From Aquanectria penicillioides (taxonomy: Eukaryota; Ascomycota; Sordariomycetes; Hypocreales; Nectriaceae), in assembly GCA_003415625.1 (NCBI GenBank), contig PYIU01000011.1, forward strand, positions 633,001-697,000: a DNA stretch of 64,000 nucleotides, written 5' to 3'. The notes under the pieces were generated by a model. That model did not search any database, had not been told where the DNA came from, and saw nothing but the letters and a program-made list of their open reading frames with translations. A program made the translations under genes and the position numbers. Below, one piece after another: positions 31,531-43,711 of this stretch; position 1 is the first letter of the stretch, and each line of letters opens with the position of its first letter.

Positions 31531-34037
31531 TTATCCGACCTGAGCAACCAAGGCCTCGAATTCCTGCATAGTATGCTCATTATAATCCCTGAAACCTTCA
31601 TCCAGGTTAGTCTCTCCCTTGCGGAAGCGCTGCATGGTGAGCTTGCCACCTGCTAGTCGCTTCGCCTCGAACAAATCTTCAATGTCCACTAGGGACGGCA
31701 CCACCGTGGTGCGGAACTCGTGTGCGATTCCGTTCTCCTTGATCAGGTTGATGCTGGCCTCCAAAGCCTTTGGGCTGACCTTCTTTCCTGTCACCTTCTT
31801 GTAGTTCTCTAGCGCGCACTTGATGTCCATGGCCACGAAGTCGACGAGTCCCTCGGCGAAGACGCGGCGCAACACGCTGGGCGAGGTACCGTTCGTATCA
31901 AGCTTGACAGTCACGCCCGCCTTTTTCAAGACGCGCATAAACGGAAGAAGGCCCTTGTGGATAGTTGGCTCACCACCAGATATGACGAGTGTCTTGTGCG
32001 GAGTCTTGACAATGTGGCGGAAAACATCTCCAATGGTATAGTCGTCACATTCGCCACGGACGAGTGGTCCGTTGTGGCACCATCCGCATGACAAATTGCA
32101 GCGCGACGTGAACATGATGGAAGCTTCCAGCTTTCCAGGCCAGTCGCTCAGCGTCAGCTTCGTGTAACCAGCTATTGTCAAGTCTGGCTCAATCGCGGCG
32201 ACCTCACGCTCCAGCTCTTGCATAGCTGCATCGCCATTCTTTTCGTCCTGTGGCAACTCAATAGGATAGCGGTAGGTTTTGCGCTGGGCAAACTCGGCCG
32301 TCTTTCCCTTGTTCCAATCACGCACGGGTCGGAAGTAACCGACAATTCGCGAATAGACGAGACATTCCTGCGCGCACTTTGGACAATGGGGTTGTTCGCC
32401 CACAATGTAGCCGTGTGCCTTGCAGATGCTGAATGTCGGGGTGAGCGTCAAGTAAGGAACGCGGTAGCGAGAGGTCATAAGCTTGACGAGATCTCGAGCC
32501 ATCTTCCAGTTTGATAAGCATTCGCCCAAAAAGGCGTGGAAGACGGTTCCGCCAGTGTATGAACACTGTAGCTCTTCCTGGTGGCCAAGAGCTTCAAAAA
32601 GGTCCTCAGTCGTGTCGACAGGGAGCAAAGTCGAGTTTGTGTAAAATGTCGGAGTGTGGCTGTCGGGGAACAGCTCCTTGTCCCGTCGGGCAAGCTTGTA
32701 GCAGGTGCTCTCTGCGGGGGTGGCCTCCAGGTTGTAGAGATTCCCGGTCTCATTTTGGAACTCTTGAAGGCGTTCCTTGATGAATTCCAACACGTCAAGG
32801 GCAAAGTCCTTTTGTTCGGAAATTCCCGCCCCGAGAAGATGGAGTAAGGCCTCGTTCATGCCGTTTATACCGATGGTGCTGAAGTGGTTGGTCCAGTGAG
32901 ATCCTGTTCGGTGCTTGGTCGCGGACAGATAATGGGCTGCGTAAGGATAGAGGTTGCTGTTCTCATCCACGACTTTTCGTTTGATCTCTAGTGAGTCCTT
33001 GGCTACTCGCAACGTGCTTGCAAGCTGTTCGAAGAACACCTGCTTGTTTCCGTTAGACCGGAGAGCAAGGTTGGGGAGGTTGAGCGTGACCACTCCGATG
33101 GAGCCAGTCAATGGGCTCGCGCCATATTGACCGCCAACACGACAGTGAAGCTTGCTGAGATCAAGACGAAGTCGGCAACACATGGACCGGAAGTCCTCTG
33201 GATCCAAGTCGCTGTTAATAAAGTTGGCAAAATACGGGACGCCGTACTTGGCCGTCATTTCCCAGACAGATTGCCAGCGAGGCGAGTCCCAGTCAAAGCC
33301 CTCGTAGATGTTGTAAGTGGGGATTGGGAAAGAGAAGATGTTGCCATTCCCATCGCCTTGGATCATGATTTCGGCAAAAGCCTTGTTCAGAACGTCCAAT
33401 TCCTCTTGAAAATCACCATACGTCCACTCGGGGTGCAACTCGCCACCAATAATGACAGCCTGGTTCGCAAGGTTGCTAGGGCAGACCAAGTCCATGGAGA
33501 CATTAGTAAAGGGAGATTGAAAGCCGCTTCGAGTGGGTACGTTGAGCGAATAGACGAAGCTCTGCATGTACTTGAAGACCTCTTCATAACTCAGATTGTC
33601 GTGACGGATGAAGGGGCCAGGTACGTGTCAAAGCTGGAGAGTGCTTGTGCACCGGCGAGTTCGCCCTGGAGGGTAAAAAGGAAGTTGACAGTCTGGTTGA
33701 GGGCTGTGTTGAGGTGCTTTGGCGGGCGGCACTGAATCTTGTTCTCGACACCTCCAAAGCCCTGGAGGAGGATGTCCTCGAGGCTCCATCCGGAACAGTA
33801 AGCGCTGAGGAACCCCAAGTCGTGGATGTGGAAGCGGTTCTCGTCATTGTATTTTCGGATCTCTTCGGTGTATATCTTGTCGAGCCAATATTCGGATATG
33901 ATGTGCTGGGAGACGTATTGCATCAGTCCCTGGTGGGAGTAGGTCGAGTTTGCGTTCTCGGCGCCTTTCCATGTCGACTTGGTCAGATACCCATCGACGA
34001 GGCGAACACTGGCCGTTTGTACGTCTGCTGCCGCCAT
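31531..34037 (-). CDS. nrdD-nrdG: Anaerobic (class III) ribonucleotide reductase fused to its radical-SAM activase (NrdD-NrdG), one frameshift
   Basis: A single intronless minus-strand gene starting at ATG 34037 (AACCATGG). The NrdD part has HIHDLGFLSAYCSGWSL (one active-site Cys), LQGELAGAQALSSFDTYLAP, NVPTRSGFQSPFTN, ESTCYKLARRDKELFPD (second Cys) and the Zn/glycyl-radical end: CKAHGY, CPKCAQEC, then SRIVGYFRPVRDWNKGK (radical Gly in RIVGY). It runs straight into a NrdG2-type activase (YTKLTLSDWPGKLEASIMF; 4Fe-4S motif CNLSCGWC, C-x3-C-x2-C; VISGGEPTIHKG). Class III enzymes reduce ribonucleotides without oxygen, using a glycyl radical made by the activase. No N-terminal ATP-cone is seen. 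The frame shifts by one base at the GGGG run 33613-33616 (minus-strand codons Leu-Ala-Pro); the rest, ~830 residues, is clean. Bacterial origin is inferred. Confidence 0.85.
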
Positions 34038-35614
34038 GGTTGAAATGAATTGCCTTTGTTAATGTCAGGTCAAAAAAGGTACAGCACAAGGAGGCTCATG
34101 AAACAGTTCGCAGAAGCCGTCTTTTGTAGGGCCAGCAGCACTGACACACATGACACCCCGGCAGCGCAGCAGGGGTCGGTTGTTTTGGTCTCTTACATTT
34201 ATAATGCAACGCTCGTTGCTAGAACCAAGAGCGTTCACGGCTCGCTCGTCCAACATCTCGTCTGACAGTGACGGCAGAGCGAGGGCTCATCGCACGGCGA
34301 ACGGCCGCCACCCTGACCATGATGGAGTCATCTCATCTTAAAAACACGCTTTGACGCGTTGTTAAGCGAAGGGCCAAACGGCTGATCGACTTTGGCCCGG
34401 CGCGAATCAGACGCGACACCTCGTGATTTACACGAGTGTGGCCTGATGTAGCATGAAAAAAAAGATGGGATATGATAGTGTGAAGTCGCCACGCAAAGTG
34501 GGAGAGCGAGCTTATTGGTTGGCCAGCCAGGTTGGCTGTTATCAGGGGGGGGAATTGCGCCGCAGCAACTCAGCCGAACAACAGGGGGAAAAGGCTGTTC
34601 ACCGAGTCTTTGACTAACAGTGCCTTGCAAAGTTGAGTTTACGGCCTGTTTCAGATGTCAGGTCCAATACAGCTTCCTAAAATGTTGAGTCAACCCTGGG
34701 AGGAGATGTTGACAGGATTGAATCTGATAAGAACGCGTCGCGAGACGCGTCTCACATGAAGATGACATTGTGTGATTTACCTGGCCAATTGGTGGAAACG
34801 AGATGGCGGTGGGAGTTTGAAGGAGCGTGGGCTTCCAATAAAGACCCTCTAATGGAGTTGATGACCCGGAAGATAGTGCCGGTGGGTTGGGCGTCACGAA
34901 CGTCGCGTCTAAAAACCTACGCGTCACGGGTAAAGTGGTTGGAGGCTGTTATAGAGCTCGTACCACCGAACGCTAGATCTGCTATGTAGGCTCGGTTATC
35001 TGAACAGCTGACCAGCCCAACTCGGAGCGGTGCTAGGCAGGCGGGGAGGTTGTTTGTGAGAGATGTCGGAGGCAACGATCCCCATATCCAGGACAATGCC
35101 AAGATATTGCATCCCCGGACTTTTACGGCCCACCCGTTCAGTCCGTCTGTTTCACTGATACTGGAAGGGTCTAGTGCTGCAGGAACCTGCTGTCAGCACT
35201 CTGTTTCATTGCGTCTCTGGGGATCATTGCGGCTCTGCCGTCGGATGAGACAGGGGACTTACATGATCCACTTGCCCAATCAAGCCTCTGGCATTACAAG
35301 TTCGAGGTTGAAAGTGACTGGATTTGGCCTAGGCATTGAGTCGAGATCGTGACGATATAGATCCGAGGAATATTTCAATTATTAGACATGGCTCTTGCAC
35401 CTGATGAGTGCATTCTGGATCCGACCGAACTACAGTCACTGCAAGGACTTAAACAGCGTAATAAAACTGGTCGAGTTGTAAACATTTCCAACACAGTCTA
35501 TCTATAGCATAACACATAAAGGATATCTATCCGTATAAACCCATAATTCCCAACGCTCCCTCGCTACAAAACAATTTCCAAGGCCGTCAAATATTATACA
35601 AGATGATAGCATGC
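34038..35614. other. 1.6-kb intergenic region upstream of the reductase
   Basis: No coding feature is supported. It holds the promoter of the reductase (minus) and the 3' flank of the next minus-strand gene. Short frames here lack motifs. Confidence 0.5.
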
Positions 35615-36229
35615 TTAAGAAGTAGCAGCCAGGCGGTCGTCCTCCAGCTTGTTGGTGCGGATGGCAGTCGCCAGCACCACAATCTCCCACTCCCGGCCAA
35701 ACATGCCAGTGATGCCGTCGCCCACGAGCGAGAAGGAGAACTTCTTGGTCAGGCTGGACTTGCCCAGGCCGAGGATGGCGACGATGTCGTTGCGGCCGCC
35801 GGTGATGCGGCGCAGCTCGAAGCCGTAGTTGCCAAAGTTCTTGACGGGCCCGCGGGTCACCATGCGCCACTCAAAGTCCTCGGTGCGGCGGCCGGTGCCC
35901 ACGTCCATGGAGAACCTGTGGATTACGTTCTTCCAGCCGCCGTCGCTGGTGCAGTTGGCCCGGAAGAAGACCTTGGTCTCGCTGCGGCCGTTGACGACGT
36001 GGACGTTGCAGTTGTCGCTGAAGGTCGAGTCTTTGGTGATGTAGGCCATGGCGGAGTAAGACTCGTCAGGGCCCATATGGATAACCATGTTGGGCTTGCT
36101 GCCGAAAAGCTTCTTGGGGAAGGTGACGAGGATCTTCTCGTGGTTGTCGGAGTTCCCGAGGTGGAAGCTGGAGGTGAAGGACTTGCCGTAGGCGTCCATG
36201 GGGGGGAAGGGAACGTGCTTCTCGCTCAT
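35615..36229 (-). CDS. Small tubby-C/LURP-like fungal protein (204 aa)
   Basis: An open frame from ATG at 36229 (MSEKHVPFPPMDAYG) to the stop at 35615. The frame continues upstream to 36499, but that part is low-complexity leader sequence, and GCAAAAATGAG is the better start. The protein alternates short beta strands (KPNMVIHMG, AMAYITKDSTFSD, NVHVVNGRSETKVFF, EDFEWRMV, YGFELRRI, REWEIVVLATAI) with a glycine-rich C-terminal part. This pattern fits the tubby C-terminal-like/LURP-one barrel seen in fungal hypothetical proteins; that is a weak structural guess. No signal peptide or membrane helix. Very GC-rich third positions suggest a well-expressed gene. No functional link to its neighbours is visible. 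Confidence 0.75.
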   Translation of the reverse strand: MSEKHVPFPPMDAYGKSFTSSFHLGNSDNHEKILVTFPKKLFGSKPNMVIHMGPDESYSAMAYITKDSTFSDNCNVHVVNGRSETKVFFRANCTSDGGWKNVIHRFSMDVGTGRRTEDFEWRMVTRGPVKNFGNYGFELRRITGGRNDIVAILGLGKSSLTKKFSFSLVGDGITGMFGREWEIVVLATAIRTNKLEDDRLAATS

Positions 36230-38337
36230 TTTTGCGTGGACCGATGTGGTTGAAGTGGTTATGATGTGTGGGGGATGTGAAGAGTAGAGGCTATTTGCAG
36301 ATTGCCAGTGTCTATAATCTGTTGTGGGTACTGGTATTGGTTGTTGATGAGCGAGATGAGAGAATCGAATTAATAAAGTTGTAGGTGGTAGATGATTGAC
36401 TATTGTATGTTTATCTTGAAATATATCAAGCGTCAAAAGTGTTGAGGTGGTGAAGTGATTAACCGGTTCTTGGCTGGTGGATGCTCCCATCTTCAACACA
36501 GAAGCTCCCAGTCTTAAATATCATCACGTCAGAACGGAGTTCGGATTTGAGTGTGAGTGACGTAAAGACGCTAGTCCGCATTGGGGAACATACAGCGCTG
36601 TGTGGCAGCACGTGGGGACAGCCAGTGTGGCTGACGTTACCGGGTTGTGTTGGTTTCATGATTTTCCCCTCCTCATCTTTCACTATTTTCAGTTCCTCAT
36701 GGCGCAAGCCCACTTTATGACGCTGGGAACGCCCGCGCCGGACGTGCTGCGGCTGTTTCAGCATCACGACTAAACCCAACTAAGAGCGAGAGTGAAGGGC
36801 GCGGGCCGGGAATGCTACAGTCCTTGGCTTATCGGATGGAGGAGCATCTTGGGCACGAGGCTGGCGCCTAACAAAGCGTCAACTTTGTGGAGGAGACACG
36901 GATATCTGTGGCACTACTTTCAAAAGATGTTATCCGCATTCTGGTCCATGCTTCCAAGCAACTTCCATCTGCCGACTGTTAGCGACCGACCCAATCGGCG
37001 TCGAGCCGACTGCACCGCAATTTGCTGTTGACGATGCCGGATGCTCTGACTGCGCAACGACCCACGGATAACCTCAACCCGGCATCAGAAATTACGCTGC
37101 ATTTTGGTGGCAACGTCAAGCAAGCGTCAAGTCAAGGTGGTGACAATCCAATCATTGCTGTTACTGGTGGGAGATGCGCCTCGTTGCTGTGATGATACAG
37201 CATGCGACAGATCCTCCGTCAAGTCGCTCGGTGAGCCCTGCCTAATCATCAACCGTCACCGGCAGCCACGAAGCTGCAAAGTCATCCATTGATTGGGGTC
37301 CTATGTGCTCGTGCTCAATGCATCCATCAAACTCGACGCTTCTACCGTCGCTTCTCGAACGCCCAAAATCCAGGTGGCTTGGGGGCTGTGCTGAGCTGCA
37401 TGGGCCGATTGTGGGCCGACTCGTCTCCCTATCACAGGCCGCGATGCGCATTGCAAGACTGCCACATGCTGCTCCCAACAGGAGTTGACGAGGACCCAGC
37501 GCCAAACGAGCGCTGCATCGCTTCCGAATTGGTTAAATCCCGCCCCCGTCTGAGCGGGTTTGGGGCCATCACTGCCACCTCGACGCCCGTCCCCAGAGAA
37601 CCTTGTGCTGCCGGGGACGCGTCTCGTCCTCTTAGCCACGCTGAAGTTGCGGAATGCATAGTTTAGCTCCCTTCTTTTTCACGCTTGGACGACTATGACG
37701 CAAGGTGCCCGAGAATCGAGCAAGCATTTTGCTCATCAACCACCATCGGCGTTGTGGGGACGCGCTATGGCCGCCTATCCGGCTATTCAGCCCTGCTCAG
37801 CTCTGCTTGTGATGCCTGAGTGAGATGAGATCAGCATCATTTCAGTGTGTAGTAAAAAGGACATTTTCGCACGAAAATTAATAATAATCCTTCAAGGTCG
37901 TAGACTATGAGACAAGACTGCTGGAGGTGTTTAATGGCTATGTTGATTATGGGATTGCTTCCACTAAGCGCTTGGTACTGCTGCTCGATGAGTATGATGT
38001 TAGATTAACGGAATTCAAGGCAGCTCACATTGCACACAACTCGCATAAAACAGACTAGTATAATGATTTTTAAACTAGTCAAGTCTTAGTACTGTTTCAA
38101 CGACTATTACTTCAATTTTATTCTTCTTCTTTGGTGGTTATTTTGCTTCTATGGTATAGGGTAGCACCCGCCCACCCATGCTTCACGCCACCCTCACCAT
38201 CAACGCGTCTGATCCATCATCCGCTACCACACCACTGTCGTCTTATCAATCAAGAATTAAAATCCTAACATTTAGACCTTCACAACCGATAAACTTTGCC
38301 AAGTTCTCGTGAGTGACTGTCGCACAAGACCTCTCAA
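36230..38337. other. 2.1-kb intergenic region
   Basis: No gene is supported. A short coding-like run near 37907-38030 (plus; RLVLLLDEYDVRL) may be a scrap of a lost gene, but nothing joins to it. Confidence 0.4.
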
Positions 38338-39308
38338 TTATGCCGCGTGGTCCTTCTCGACCTTCTCCATTGCAGAGTACGCCTTGCCGGCCTCGTTCCG
38401 AATATGCTCGTCTAGGCCATTCCTGTCCCTTATAATTCCAAACCGCTCTTTCCACAGTTTCCACCGCTGTGGACTTAGTCCATTTGCCCCCTTCAACCTC
38501 CGTCGCAGCTTGAGCGCTTCCTTCTTGGGCAATTCCCAAAGTGGACCAGACGTGGACCCGTCAATTTCCTCGTCGCGGCCGTAGAAGATGTGACCAGCAT
38601 GAACCATCCACGCGGCGGCGCTCTCTACTTTGTATGCCAAGTCCTCAATAGCGACGGGGTCTTCATTCACCTCATCAGGAGCACCTCTAATAGGCCTCAT
38701 GGTGCCCTCCAAAGCAGCCGCCAAAGCCCAGATGCCGTACATCTCAAACTGGAGAGGACACAGGCCTGCAACCCTCGCGGCATAAGCATTCATGTTGACA
38801 TCCCGTTTCTTCTTCTCGGTTTCTCCAGCAGCTGCGGGGTCCCCTGATACACTCAAGTTAGCTGTGAAACGCAGACACAACGTTGGCACGCTGAAGCCTG
38901 CGCATGACACGACCCACATCCGATTTTCTCGCGGTATGTATTGCCGAACATGGTCAAAGTTGTCCACACCTCAACAGTGTTGTCACCGCCCCAGTTATTA
39001 CTTAGCCGCATGGTCTTAGGTGGTAGGTCGCTGAGCGCCTTGACGACGGCAGCCAGTCTGTCTTGTTCAGGGCTATCATAAGGTACCTCGCGCGCCAGGT
39101 TGTGAAGGAGATCCCAAAACCACCACAAAAAGGATTCGGCTTCCCCCTTTTGCGCGCTATCCCGAACTAGAAGAGCATCGATAGCTTCGGCGGCATCGCT
39201 GGGCGACTTGGGGCCGTCCGGCGGGAGAGTTGAGTTGAGAATCGCAACCACCTCTTCTGCGAAATCGGGCGGATGTTCATCTTCGATTTTAAGCTGAAAA
39301 GGTGCCAT
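38338..39308 (-). CDS. DUF3632 family protein (298 aa)
   Basis: Two exons on the minus strand, 39308-38918 and 38843-38338. The 74-nt intron (GTGGGT, branch GCTAAC, acceptor ATCAG) joins ...REKIG-W-DPAAAG in phase. Conserved parts: SFLWWFWDLLHNLAREVPYDSPEQDRL near residue 60-85, VEVWTTLTMFG and TYREKIGW near 115-130, then MNAYAARVAGLCPLQFEMYG and a C-terminal helical region with basic residues (ALKLRRRLKGANGLSPQRWKLW). This layout (Trp-rich N-terminal helices, NLNAFAARL-like centre, RWxxWKxxF end) is that of the fungal DUF3632 family, whose function is unknown. The retrotransposon complex begins only 84 bases upstream of the start codon, so its original promoter is displaced by ~15.7 kb. Confidence 0.82.
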
Positions 39309-39387
39309 GAGTGTTCTATTTGGCGTCGTGGTAACAGAATGTGCGGATAAAACAATACTGTGTATGGTATTGGCACTTCAGATAGTT

Positions 39388-39392
39388 ATGTG
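39388..39392. repeat. Left 5-bp target-site duplication (ATGTG) of the outer retrotransposon
   Basis: ATGTG directly precedes the left LTR (TGTAAACAATATAC...). The identical ATGTG at 55127-55131 directly follows the right LTR. Confidence 0.85.
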
Positions 39393-39651
39393 TGTAAACA
39401 ATATACAGGCACGCGCAGGGACGGTCACAGCAGGCAACATGCGCAACGGGTCGGTCCAGATCAATTGGGATTCATAAGGAGCAGCTAGATAGTGGTCGCA
39501 GAATGCAGTCACCTATTTACAGTGCAGGGATTCCCTTATGAGGATACATGGCCTCAAGACCTAGGCCCACAAGGCCCCTAAGGTCAGCTTATGGCCGGCC
39601 GCTATATCTATAGCGGCGACCACCTTCGCCTAGCCGCTATATCTATTAACA
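39393..39651 (-). repeat. Left LTR of the outer Copia-type element (259 bp)
   Basis: Begins TGTAAAC and ends TTAACA. Aligned by eye to the right LTR there are about 21 differences, all transitions, no indels. Here the first ~140 bases look unmutated (CACGCGCAGGGACGG), while the inner end carries CG-to-TA and TG-to-TA changes. Confidence 0.88.
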
Positions 39652-42600
39652 CTCCCTCCAAGCCCAACTAAGGGCTTGTCCCTAGGTGCTATTATAAGGC
39701 TATCCCAACCTTCCTTATGTATATATTCCTTATATAATCATAAAGTCATTCTTTTCTTATTGCTAGAGCAATTATTTGCTTAAGTAGGACTTCCTTACTG
39801 CAGCTAAGGGCATTGCTATAAGCTTTTATAGGCACTATTTACACTTGCTTTAGTATTTTTAGTATAGCACTTCTTTTAATTTTAGCCTTAATCTTAAGGC
39901 ATTAATAAAAGAATAATGCAATAGGCCTATTAGTAGCTTTATAAATATATTAGTAATATTTTTAGCAAAAGGGATATATTATAGTTTAACTATACTATTT
40001 TTAATGGCCTCTTTTATAAAGTAATACTATACTTAAATATACTTTATATAGGCATAGAATTTAAGGTTATATACTAGCTTTATAGTACTTTAATTATCTA
40101 TAAAGATTACTATTAAAGCAGTTAATAGGCTATTAAGTTTCTTTATAAAGCTCTTTATCTATATAATTTATAATACTGCCTTTATTAATATATAATATTT
40201 AGCTTTTATTAAGGACTTTACTATAATCTTTTAATACTTATTAAACTATATAATTAGGCCTCTATTTATAAGGAATATATATCCTTTAGTTAATTATACT
40301 ATCTTTAGGCAGCTAATATAGTTAAAGTTATAATAGCTATAAAGACTAAATGAATTGCTATATAACTCTTCCTTAAGGCAGTAATAATAAATAGAGTAAT
40401 TAAGGCTCCCTTTAATATATTGCAGCATTCTTCTTATAGCCTTAAGTTATTACTTACTTAAGCTATTTAAGAAGTATGCCTAAAGACTATATATAAAGGC
40501 TAGATTAGGCTAGCTCTACTATAAGAGATAGTTAACTTTTCCTACTATTAATATATATTCTTTATTAGTAGCCTCTATATTAAGGATATTAATTGCCTTA
40601 ATTAAATAATAGGTTTCTATTTTTATTAATATATTTATAGCTTTATAGTTAAGGTATTTAAATTGCTTAAAGATGCTTATTGTATAGTCTCTTTATAATA
40701 GTATAAGCAATCTATCTTCTTTTGCTATAATAGCTATATTTAGAAAGAGCTTAAAAAATCTAAGCAACTTTATCTTTACTTTCTATATAAGTTTATTAAT
40801 AAAGGTATTTATATCCTTATTATTATTAATAACTATAAGTATATTATTTATATATATAGCTATAATAATCTCCTTTATCCAGTCTATATAGACTGCAGTA
40901 TTGCTCTATAGCCTCTTAAGGCCTAACTTATTAAGTATCTTCCTTAATTTCTTCTGCCACTACTAGGCACTTTACTTAAGGCTATATAGGGCTATAAGCA
41001 ACTATATAATATACTCAACGCCTTATTTATAGCCCACTTTCTTAGCTAAGTGTTTATACTTTAGATCCTTAAAAAACTTATTAAGCAAAGGGAAGGTTAT
41101 AATATAAATATCTTCTTTTAGCTCTCTATTTAAGTATACTATAATTATATTATTTTATAATAGCTTCTTCCCAATCTATATAGTATAAGCAAGCAGCATC
41201 CTCTAAAAGTCAGCTCTTGCAGTTAAGAAAAAGGTCTTTTAGTAATTAATACCTTCCTTTTGCATAAAGCTATATACTATAAGTTAAGCTTTATATATAA
41301 CTATTATATTATTTTTATCTCTTTTGTATTAATTTATCCACTTTACTATAAATGGTTTTTTGCCCTTTAGTAACTCCCTCTTTAGGATAAATTTAAGTAT
41401 ACTTTTATTAATAAAGGCATAAATCTTCTTAAAGAATGCCTCCCTCTAAAGGTTGGCATTTAGCTAGTTAAGGGCATTATAGACTATAGCTAGGTTAGCA
41501 TTAATGCAGGCAGCTAGAATCTGCTTCTTTATAGCCATTACTAGCATTATAAGGTATCTCTTAAAGTTATTAAACGCTCCCTTTAGCTATAATTAAATAA
41601 TCTTTTTACCTTTTGCTATAAGCAGCAAAATAGGCTTATAGAATACTATATACATTATTATAATAACTTTCTTTATCTTAAGGTTCTAAATCCTATATGC
41701 TTTAGTTCCTTAAAATCCTATAAGAATTCCTTTTTAACTATAAGATAGCATCTTCTTAAATCTATTGCGCTTTTCCTATTTAATATAAATAAATGCCTTT
41801 AACCCTAAAATCTATAGATACTTAATGCTTAATATATATTCCTTTTCTAGGATTAGATCTATAAAGTAAACCTTATAAGAGATCTTTTAGTCTAATAACC
41901 TTATTGCTATAATATTAGCAATATATATAACTATAAGGATAATCTCTCCCTATAGCCTAAGAGGGATGTTTATTGCTATTATTATGCTTCTTGCCTTCTC
42001 TTGGATTGTACAGTTTGCCTATTTGGCGAAGCCATTCTATTTATGGCCGTACAGCAGCATAATAATTGCAGGGATCCCTATCTTTAAGAGGAGTTTATTG
42101 ACCTTTCTATTAATAAATTTATAGCTGCCATTAAACTATATCTTCTAGAGTAAACTATAGGCCATAATAGTTCTAAACACTAAAAGATCTTCTTCCATTA
42201 AGGTAATAGTATTGCTTTTCTTTTTAAGCAAATTACTATAAAAGTAATAGCTCTTATTATTAGTTATAAGCTTAAGATACCTCTTCCTATTATATATATA
42301 CAGACTTAACTCTATAAGGTCTATATAAAGAAGGTTAAGCATATAGTTTGCTCTCTTTTATAGTATTTTTAGCAAGAACCTTATGCTTTTAGCAAGCTTA
42401 TAGTCTTTATAGGGTATATTAAGTGGCTTATAATCATTAAGCCTATTTCTTATAACCTTAAAGGTATAGTTAAGGGCTTCCTAATCTATATAAGTAAGTC
42501 TTTAGTATTATATCCTTACCTTAAACTGTTCTATCTATATTAGCATTATCTTAAAAGTAAAGTAATAGCTTATTATGCCTCCTACTGCTCTAAGCAAAAA

Positions 42601-43711
42601 CCCTTAATTAAGGACATTAAGGGTTGTAAAGATCTTACTATTACTATTAAAGATCTTATTCTTAATTATATAACTGCTAGAAAGATAGACTTTCTTATTG
42701 AAGATTACATTTAGTAGAAAATCTTTAATAAGGACTGCATCTTTAAGTATTACAGTCCTTATTCTCTCTCCCTCTATAAATAGCATAACCACTACTATTC
42801 CTATAGCTATAGGGTATATAGTGCCTCTACCTATAAGAATTAATATTGTTTTATTAAGTTTATGCTATTTATTTTCTTTAAACTATTTAAAGTTATTAAT
42901 AGTATATATATTGGCTTTTAAGTTCTAAAGCTAGTAGTCTTTTTAATTAATAAGGCCTAATTCTACAAACATTAAGATAGTAATAAAATTGCTATTTTCT
43001 TTAGCCTTTAGTGCAGCATTATTATTAATATTAGGGGGACTATATAACTGCTATTTTAGTAGGCTAGAAATTATTACTACAGCTACCTTTTCTACTAATA
43101 ACCTTATAAAAGCATTACTAAAGAACTTCCTTGCCTTTAAGCCTTTACAGTATATAAAAACAGCATTATTATTATTATTAGAGTTGTCTTTAGCTTCCTT
43201 TATGTTTTTAGCACTTTACTTACTTAATTCTATATATAGAGCAGTCTTTTTAGTCTTTTTAATAGTTTTATTACTATTATCTTTCTTCTTTAATCTTCTA
43301 TTTTTGCTGCCTTTACTCTCTTTCTATAGAGATAGGCAGTTCTTTACAATATAACCTTTTTAATTATAATTAAAGTATTTACTGCTCTTAAAATCTTTTC
43401 TGCAATTATCCTTTTTATTTAATTAAGCACTTATCTATATGCCTTTCTTACTACTAAAGTTTTTACTTTTCTTTTAAAAAGTCTATAGACTTTTAGCTTT
43501 ATTAATAAGGTCTTTTTATATTTTATAAATAGATTAATATTTCCCCTTTTGCTTATAGTTGCATTAAAGTGCATTCCACTTAAAAAAAACCTTTTTAATG
43601 CTATTTATAAACCTTATCTTTTTCTAGTATTTAAAAAGCTTACTATTAGCTTTAATAATACTATTTACAATACAATAAAAGTTATTAATATAACTTTAGA
43701 CCCCTATTATA
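39652..43711 (-). pseudogene. Copia-type pol and part of gag, destroyed by transitions
   Basis: Minus-strand remnants in the order (right to left) gag zinc knuckle, protease/integrase, reverse transcriptase, RNase H. Readable signatures, with stops between them: DLIELSLYIYN and YLKLITNNKSYYFYSNLLKK (integrase N-part, 42.2-42.4 kb); FAKQANCTIQEKARSIIIAI (integrase end, ~42.0 kb); SLKQS and YINN (reverse transcriptase, ~40.84-41.0 kb). The catalytic YxDD box reads YINN because both GAT codons became AAT. No frame is long enough to make a protein. Confidence 0.8.

Noticed and set aside
35603..36253. Long plus-strand frame opposite the tubby-like gene
   Set aside because: It is the antisense shadow of a GC-rich real gene; its Val/Ala/Gly-rich translation is an artefact.
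35615..36499. Longer frame (294 codons) for the tubby-like gene starting near 36499
   Set aside because: The extra 90 codons are low-complexity, Thr/His/Pro-rich leader-like sequence, and ATG at 36229 has a good fungal start context and begins the conserved protein.
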